Below are positions 57,625 through 64,000 of a stretch of 64,000 bases of DNA, piece by piece. Below the pieces are notes generated by a model. That model searched no databases. It had not been told where the DNA came from and worked only from the letters and a program-made list of their open reading frames with translations. How positions within the stretch are numbered: position 1 is the first letter of the stretch; each line of letters begins with the position of its first letter. Source of the stretch: Chloracidobacterium sp. (GTDB taxonomy: Bacteria; Acidobacteriota; Blastocatellia; Pyrinomonadales; Pyrinomonadaceae); assembly GCA_016706275.1 (NCBI GenBank), contig JADJJY010000003.1, positions 558,001-622,000 of the forward strand. Direction: 5' to 3'. The position numbers were made by a program, and so were the translations under genes.

Positions 57625-58803
57625 ATGGGCGACAGATCGATGTACACAAAGGCGGTCCATGCCGGCGACGACCATTCCTCACACTACGGGGCTTTGTCGG
57701 TGCCGATATACCCTGCGTCGGTGTTTGCATTTACCGATGCCGACGAGGGAGCGGCGATCCATAACGAGGAAAAGGACGGCTACTATTACGGACGGCTTGG
57801 AAACCCTACCCAACGGGCATTGGAGACAGCCGTCGCGGAACTTGAGAATACCGACGCCGCCCTCGCTCTCGCATCCGGAATGGCGGCTGTCTCGGCCGCG
57901 ATCTTTACGCTTGTAAAGTCCGGAGAGCATATAGTCGCTCCCCAGTCGATGTATGCGACGACGACAAACTTTCTGCATCATCTAAAAGAACGATTTGATA
58001 TCGAGACGACATTTGTCGATGCTACGAACGCGGAGAATTATCGTGCAGCGATACAGCCCAACACAAAACTGTTTTGGATCGAGACGCCAACCAACCCGCT
58101 CGTCCTCGTCACTGACATCGAGGCTGTTACCGCCATTGCCCGCGAACACGGCATCGCAACTGTAGCCGACAACACGTTTGCGACCCCGTTCAATCAGCGG
58201 CCTTGCGAACTCGGCGTTGACGCTGTTATTCATAGTGCCACTAAATATCTCGGCGGCCACAGCGACCTGACGGCAGGCGTGCTCGTTGGTAAGAGCGAGG
58301 TCGTCGAGTCGGCTCGTCACGGCGCGAATAAATTTTACGGCGGCAACATCGCACCGCAGGTCGCGTGGCTTGTTATTCGCGGTATCAAAACGCTCGCTTT
58401 GAGAATGGAGCGGCACAACTCCAACGCCTTTGCGATCGCGAATATGCTCGGCGATCATCCAAAGGTCGAAGCGGTTTATTATCCCGGACTCGAATCGCAT
58501 CCCAATCACGAGATCGCAAAACGTCAGATGCCGGGCGGATACGGCGGTATGATCGGGCTAGATCTAGGCACAGTCGAGGCGGGCAAGATCTTTGCCAATA
58601 GCGTGAGGCTCTGCACATTGGCAACATCGCTTGGCGGTGTGGAAACGATCCTGCAACACTCGGCATCGATGACCCACGCAACAATCTCACGGGAAGACCG
58701 TCTAAAAGCCGGGATCACTGACGGGCTGATCCGTCTCTCGGTTGGAGTCGAGGATGTTAACGATCTGATCGACGACCTGACGCAAGCATTAGATAAGATA
58801 TAG
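57625..58803 (+). CDS. Trans-sulfuration PLP enzyme (cystathionine gamma-synthase/lyase type), second paralogue
   Basis: The 392-residue protein has the Cys/Met metabolism PLP fold: YGRLGNPTQRALE (about 53-65), ASGMAAVSA, ETPTNPLVLVTDIEA, VADNTFATPFNQRP and the PLP lysine in HSATKYLGGHSDLTAG. The signature is closer to cystathionine gamma-lyase/synthase and methionine gamma-lyase than the paralogue at 31614, with the typical VGVED C-terminal part. AAAGGAG lies about 13 bases before the ATG. The regulator gene at 57504 is divergent. Glycerol kinase follows after 24 bases. Confidence 0.88.
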   Translation: MGDRSMYTKAVHAGDDHSSHYGALSVPIYPASVFAFTDADEGAAIHNEEKDGYYYGRLGNPTQRALETAVAELENTDAALALASGMAAVSAAIFTLVKSGEHIVAPQSMYATTTNFLHHLKERFDIETTFVDATNAENYRAAIQPNTKLFWIETPTNPLVLVTDIEAVTAIAREHGIATVADNTFATPFNQRPCELGVDAVIHSATKYLGGHSDLTAGVLVGKSEVVESARHGANKFYGGNIAPQVAWLVIRGIKTLALRMERHNSNAFAIANMLGDHPKVEAVYYPGLESHPNHEIAKRQMPGGYGGMIGLDLGTVEAGKIFANSVRLCTLATSLGGVETILQHSASMTHATISREDRLKAGITDGLIRLSVGVEDVNDLIDDLTQALDKI

Positions 58804-58827
58804 CCGCTCATATACGTCTATCACGAT

Positions 58828-60307
58828 ATGTCTTACATTCTCGCACTAGATCAGGGCACGACGAGCAGCAGGGCGATAGTTTTCGACCGTAACGGTAGCG
58901 TTGTGTCCGTCGGTCAAAAAGAATTTACTCAGATCTATCCGCAAAGTGGCTGGGTCGAGCATGATCCGCTCGAGATCTGGCGATCGCAAATCGATACCGC
59001 GGTCGAAGCCGTATCCAAAGCGAATCTAACCGCAGCCGACATCGCCGCAGTCGGAATAACCAATCAACGCGAAACAACCCTGATCTGGGATCGCAAGACC
59101 GGTGAGCCTATCCAAAGAGCCATCGTTTGGCAGGACCGCCGTACGTCCGATATTTGCAACGAGATCCGTAAGACACACGGCGATCTGATCCGCTCAAAGA
59201 CCGGGCTTGAGGTCGATGCCTATTTTTCGGCGAGCAAGATCAAGTGGCTTCTTGATAACATTTCGGGAGTTCGCCAAAGAGCCGAGAATGGTGAGCTTGC
59301 TTTTGGCACGATCGATACTTGGCTGGTCTGGAAACTGACGAACGGCAAGCTCCATATCACCGACCCGTCAAATGCCTCACGGACAATGCTTTACAACATC
59401 AACTCGCTTGAGTGGGATGAGGAGCTGCTCGACATCTTTAAAGTGCCGCGAGCGATCTTACCTGAGGTGCGTTCGTCGTCAGAAATATACGGCGAGGTCA
59501 AGATCGATGAGCTAAACGGCACAAAGATCGCCGGTATCGCCGGTGATCAACAAGCGGCGCTTTTTGGGCAGGCGTGTTTTGCCAGCGGCTCGACCAAGAA
59601 CACCTACGGCACCGGTTGTTTTATGCTGCAAAACGTAGGCGACAAACCGGTCGCGTCGGAGAATCGTTTGCTTTCGACCGTTGCCTGGCAGACGAGCGGC
59701 GTGACCGAATACGCTCTCGAGGGCAGTGTCTTTATCGGCGGGGCGGTCATCCAGTGGCTACGTGATTCGCTCGGCGTGATCGAGCAGTCGTCAGATGTCG
59801 AGGCTCTCGCCGCTTCCGTAACGGATAACGGCGGCGTGTACTTCGTTCCGGCGTTTGCCGGGCTTGGAACGCCGCACTGGGATCAAGATGCTCGTGGGCT
59901 GATCATAGGCCTCACGCGTGGCACAGGGAAAGCCCACATCGCGCGCCGCGGTGGAATCGATCGCCTTTCAAACCGCCAACCTCCTCACGGCAATGAACGC
60001 CGATTCAAATGCCGACCTTACCGAACTCCGCGTCGATGGCGGAGCGACTCAGAACAATGCCCTGCTCCAGTTTCAAGCCGACATTTTGCAGATTCCTGTG
60101 GTGCGGTCGAAAACCGCAGAGACGACGGCACTTGGTGCGGCGTATCTGGCGGGGCTGGCCGTTGGGTTTTGGGGATCAAAAGCGGAACTAGCGGAGCATT
60201 GGCAAGCCGATCGTAAGTTCGTACCCAAGATGTCGTCGGTTAATGCAAAAGCTCTCACAGACAGATGGCACGAGGCCGTTAGCAGATCGCTCCACTGGGC
60301 AAAGTAA
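58828..60307 (+). pseudogene. glpK: Glycerol kinase, frame-shifted by a small deletion
   Basis: GlpK phosphorylates glycerol to glycerol 3-phosphate. The N-terminal frame (58828 to about 59945) has LALDQGTTSSRAIVFDR and the FGGY-family middle with AGIAGDQQAALFGQACF, then FVPAFAGLGTPHWDQDARG. After GKAHIAR the frame becomes +1; there AAVESIAFQTANLLTAMNADS and LRVDGGATQNNALLQFQADI continue to TAA 60305. Loss of two bases in a GC run at 59939-59949 (GCGCGCGCC to GCGCGCC) restores a 493-residue protein. It may be an assembly error, a null mutation or a phase-variable repeat. Confidence 0.85.
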
Positions 60308-60354
60308 AAAGGGAGCGAATATTCGCTCCCTAAAAGTTTTGCTAGAAACCAATA

Positions 60355-61566
60355 CTAAGAATCGTTTTGCTCGCTCTTCGATTTGCTCATGCCAGCAGCA
60401 ACTTGCGAAGCCGGCAGCGGTAATCCCACGGCGTCGGCATTCACTAGAGGCTGGTCATCCGTGTCATCACGATCCGGCGTGTCGGCGACGATAAGCTTGC
60501 CTGCCTGCTTGGTAAACGTCAACGCTTCGTTTTCTTCATCATAATCGACCATCAAAAGATCGCCGGTCTCGACCTGTTCGGTCGCGACGAGATTTGAAAG
60601 CGGATATACGAGGAAACGCTCGATCGCACGCTTGAGGTGACGGGCACCGTATTTAAGGTCGATGCCCTCGCCGAGCAAATATTCTTTTGCTTCGTCGGTG
60701 CACTCAAATACAAACTTTGTCCCTGCCGATTCGGTGATACGGTCCTGAACCGATCGCAGTTCGATGTCGAGAATACGCCGCAGGTGATGTTCCTTGAGGC
60801 TGCGGAATACGACCACCTTGTCGATGCGGTTCATAAATTCGGGTGAGAATTTACGTTTCGCGGCCTCGAGTGCGGTGCGGTAGATCTTGGTGTCGATCTC
60901 GTTATCGTCCTTGGCCTGGTCAGTTTTTGTCGGAGCGAATCCGATGCCGCCGGATATCATCTCGGACATTTCGCGAGCACCGAGATTTGAGGTCATGATG
61001 ACCACCGTCTTCGAAAAATCGACGCGGCGGTTGTCGCCCAGCGTCAATGTCGCTTTGTCGAGAATTCCCAACAGGAGCTGCCACAGCGAATCCGACGCCT
61101 TTTCGATCTCGTCGAAAAGCACAAACGTCAGCTTCGTCTCGTCGGTGTGTGCCTTGTCGAGATTTTCCTGCGTCAGCATCGGCGACGTTTCGCGATGGCC
61201 GAGGTAGCCCGGAGGCGAGCCGATCAGTTTGGCGATCTCGTGCGAATGCTGAAACTCGGCACAGTCGATCTTGACGACCGTGTACGGTTCATTGAACAAC
61301 ACCTCAGATGCGGCCTCGACGACACGGGTCTTACCCGAACCGGTCGGCCCGAGGAAAAGCATCGTGCCTATCGGCCGCGACGGATTATTGAGCCCCGCCA
61401 GATAGATCTGAAATAGCCCGCTCATCCGGCGGACCGCACGTTCCTGGCCGACGATCAGGCTCGAAAGCCGATCTTCAAATTCCGCCGCCCTCGGGCTCTT
61501 GCGCTCGGGGTCCAGCAAAATTCCCTTGTCTGATGATTCTTTTTTCTTAGCCGATTCCTGTTTCAT
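60355..61566 (-). CDS. Stand-alone AAA+ ATPase of ClpB-D2/ClpX type
   Basis: The product of about 403 residues has one AAA_2 module with Walker A GPTGSGKT (near 88), KIDCAEFQHSHEIAKLIGSPPGYLGH (sensor-type loop), Walker B VLFDEIEKA (near 147), sensor 1 TSNLG and a Clp C-terminal D2-small domain (from about 290). Unlike ClpB or ClpC it lacks N-domain and D1, and it lacks the ClpX zinc finger and IGF loop. It may be an unfoldase or remodeller for a specific partner. ATG 61566 is chosen since GAGGT precedes it. A low-complexity tail of about 60 residues follows. Confidence 0.8.
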   Translation of the reverse strand: MKQESAKKKESSDKGILLDPERKSPRAAEFEDRLSSLIVGQERAVRRMSGLFQIYLAGLNNPSRPIGTMLFLGPTGSGKTRVVEAASEVLFNEPYTVVKIDCAEFQHSHEIAKLIGSPPGYLGHRETSPMLTQENLDKAHTDETKLTFVLFDEIEKASDSLWQLLLGILDKATLTLGDNRRVDFSKTVVIMTSNLGAREMSEMISGGIGFAPTKTDQAKDDNEIDTKIYRTALEAAKRKFSPEFMNRIDKVVVFRSLKEHHLRRILDIELRSVQDRITESAGTKFVFECTDEAKEYLLGEGIDLKYGARHLKRAIERFLVYPLSNLVATEQVETGDLLMVDYDEENEALTFTKQAGKLIVADTPDRDDTDDQPLVNADAVGLPLPASQVAAGMSKSKSEQNDS

Positions 61567-61858
61567 CTCTTTACCTCGAGAGGTCATTTTGCCCCTCAGC
61601 ACTAGAACGTATTTTCAATCCAAACTTGCCGGTCATCTCCGGCGACAAGTCTGTCGTCTGTAATGATGATTTCAAAAGATGTATCGTTGGCTGGACTTTG
61701 GATTATAGGAGGGTCTAAGCCCAGAGAGTGGCCGCGAGTATGAAGGCCCGCACCAATCTTAGAATTAGCACATAAAACAATTCCAGCGCAACCGGAAAAT
61801 AACAAAAAGTTTAAACTTTTTGCGGAATCAAAAGCGGATTAATAATATAGCCGGCCGT
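61567..61858. other. Intergenic spacer before the AAA+ ATPase gene
   Basis: This spacer holds the upstream part of the AAA+ transcript and no credible gene; short frames such as 61602-61805 have no ribosome binding site. Two short AT-rich segments near 61800-61850 could contain a promoter but no clear pair of hexamers was found. Confidence 0.4.
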
Positions 61859-63178
<1,320 letters not shown>

Positions 63179-63248
63179 TTTCCTCCGAGATACAAAACAA
63201 TAAGAATATCTTTATGCAGTAAATTAGGCAAATATGGCGGTGAGATTA

Positions 63249-64000
63249 TCAGCTTTTGTATACGCGATAGTCGATCTCGGCGAAGATGTTGTCGCGGGAT
63301 TCGATTTCGTCCAATAGGTCGTGGTCGATCTCGCCGGTGTCGAGCATGGCGGCGAGCATGTTAAAGCGTTGGATGTGCGACTGGAAACGGCGGGAGGAGT
63401 ATTCGACCGTTGTGCCCTGATAGATCTGGAAAGCCCAGTCGGAGGACTCGGCGAGGAGGAGTTCGCGGGCGGCTTGGTTCGCGACGCGAACCTCGAGGGA
63501 CGAGGGTTCAGGGACGAGGGACGAGAGGCAATCGGCGATCAGAGTCATCCTCCGTTCCGCGTCGTGTTGGTGGGGGTACATCCATGAGTTGCCTTCGTTG
63601 ATCCAGACTTTGTAATAGCCGGCTTCGCCCCAGCTGGAGGCGGTGGGCTGCTGGACCTGGATGGGCAGTCCCGCGTCGAGAAAATCGCCGGGCGTGATGC
63701 ACTGGATCTCGTCCTGATCGAAGTGAATTTTCTTAAAAAAGAAATCGATGAACTGCGGCCCTTCGAACCACCAGTGGCCGTAAAGCTCGGCGTCATACGG
63801 AGATACGACGAGCGGCGGGTGGCCATCGAACGTTTCGCGTAGTTTGTGGGCCTGCTTGATGCGTTCGCCGATAAAGTGCGACGCGTTCTCCGCGGCCTTG
63901 TCTCTCGCAAGCGACGGTATGTACGGCTGCTTGAGATTTTGCGGCACATCGCGGCCCGTTATGCGGTGATATTTTAGGCCGAGATGTTTGCGGTTAGCGT
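63249..64000 (-). CDS. GH57-type 1,4-alpha-glucan branching enzyme, C-terminal part
   Basis: The gene runs off the window end; the visible 250 codons are its C-terminal part. Features are NRKHLGLKYHRITGRD at the start, PYDAELYGHWWFEG with the GH57-type acidic residue, and a helical C-terminal domain with SSDWAFQIYQGTTVEYSSRRFQSHIQRF (DUF1957-like). These match the GH57 branching enzymes that make alpha-1,6 branches in glycogen-like polymers. The N-terminal catalytic nucleophile region lies beyond the window. The product is probably cytoplasmic. The gene is separated from ino1 by 70 bases, in the same direction. Confidence 0.85.
   Translation of the reverse strand, partial: ANRKHLGLKYHRITGRDVPQNLKQPYIPSLARDKAAENASHFIGERIKQAHKLRETFDGHPPLVVSPYDAELYGHWWFEGPQFIDFFFKKIHFDQDEIQCITPGDFLDAGLPIQVQQPTASSWGEAGYYKVWINEGNSWMYPHQHDAERRMTLIADCLSSLVPEPSSLEVRVANQAARELLLAESSDWAFQIYQGTTVEYSSRRFQSHIQRFNMLAAMLDTGEIDHDLLDEIESRDNIFAEIDYRVYKS

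Noticed and set aside
61602..61805. 67-residue minus-strand ORF upstream of the AAA+ gene
   Set aside because: No ribosome binding site, no recognisable features and short length; it may be chance.

Overview
The window looks like chromosome of an acidobacterium, probably class Blastocatellia. Supporting signs are a VWFA-related protein of the type typical of Acidobacteriota (49202-50323), many exported Pro/Thr-linked proteins, a secreted TPR-like protein, and a Gram-negative envelope (OmpA-like protein, outer-membrane barrels, lipoproteins). Heme A synthase points to aerobic respiration. The taxon is inferred from gene content; no rRNA or tRNA gene was seen.

Layout. 1-1204: the start of dnaK, a palindrome-rich spacer, an unknown gene and a relic of a DNA methylase. 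1205-4886: a restriction-modification locus with two divergent DNA methyltransferases of different classes and an HNH nuclease. 4887-5749: no large gene, but a compact arrangement of a strong promoter, a candidate sRNA with a UUCG-loop terminator, a 16-base perfect match between the sRNA 5' end and a downstream leader, and a 33-residue hydrophobic ORF with an ideal ribosome binding site and its own terminator. This resembles a type I toxin-antitoxin module and is the most novel-looking element here. 5750-11456: exported proteins and housekeeping genes (pgsA, a metallophosphoesterase, tyrS, proC). 11460-11964: a BrnTA toxin-antitoxin pair. 12006-17769: lipoprotein and exported proteins sharing a beta domain, and a thermolysin-type protease. 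18080-21321: an RRM RNA-binding protein, a Nudix hydrolase, a phosphoribosyltransferase, recR and ybaB. 21690-26506: a four-gene surface-structure operon with two secreted beta subunits, a periplasmic chaperone-like protein and an usher-like outer-membrane barrel.

26516-31518: membrane proteins, cystathionine beta-synthase and fumarase. 31614-38574: a sulfur region. Six minus-strand genes (rhodanese-membrane protein, TauE/SafE exporter, persulfide dioxygenase with rhodanese domains, rhodanese-DUF2202 lipoprotein, methyltransferase, cystathionine/methionine gamma-lyase type enzyme) lie divergent from an ArsR regulator with a palindromic operator. A thiopurine-methyltransferase-like gene and another rhodanese follow. 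Together they suggest sensing, export, oxidation and methylation of sulfide and persulfides. 38684-54266: central metabolism (lpdA, serA, 2-oxoacid dehydrogenase E2, NAD synthetase), exported proteins and a receiver/anti-sigma-kinase fusion. 54299-64000: heme A synthase, a PqqB-like hydrolase, a TlyA methyltransferase, a second ArsR regulator divergent from a second gamma-lyase type gene, glycerol kinase, a short ClpB-type AAA+ ATPase, inositol-phosphate synthase and the C-terminal part of a GH57 enzyme.

Three otherwise intact genes carry small frame-disrupting indels (12461-13322, 23074-23928, 58828-60307). These may be assembly errors or recent pseudogenization.
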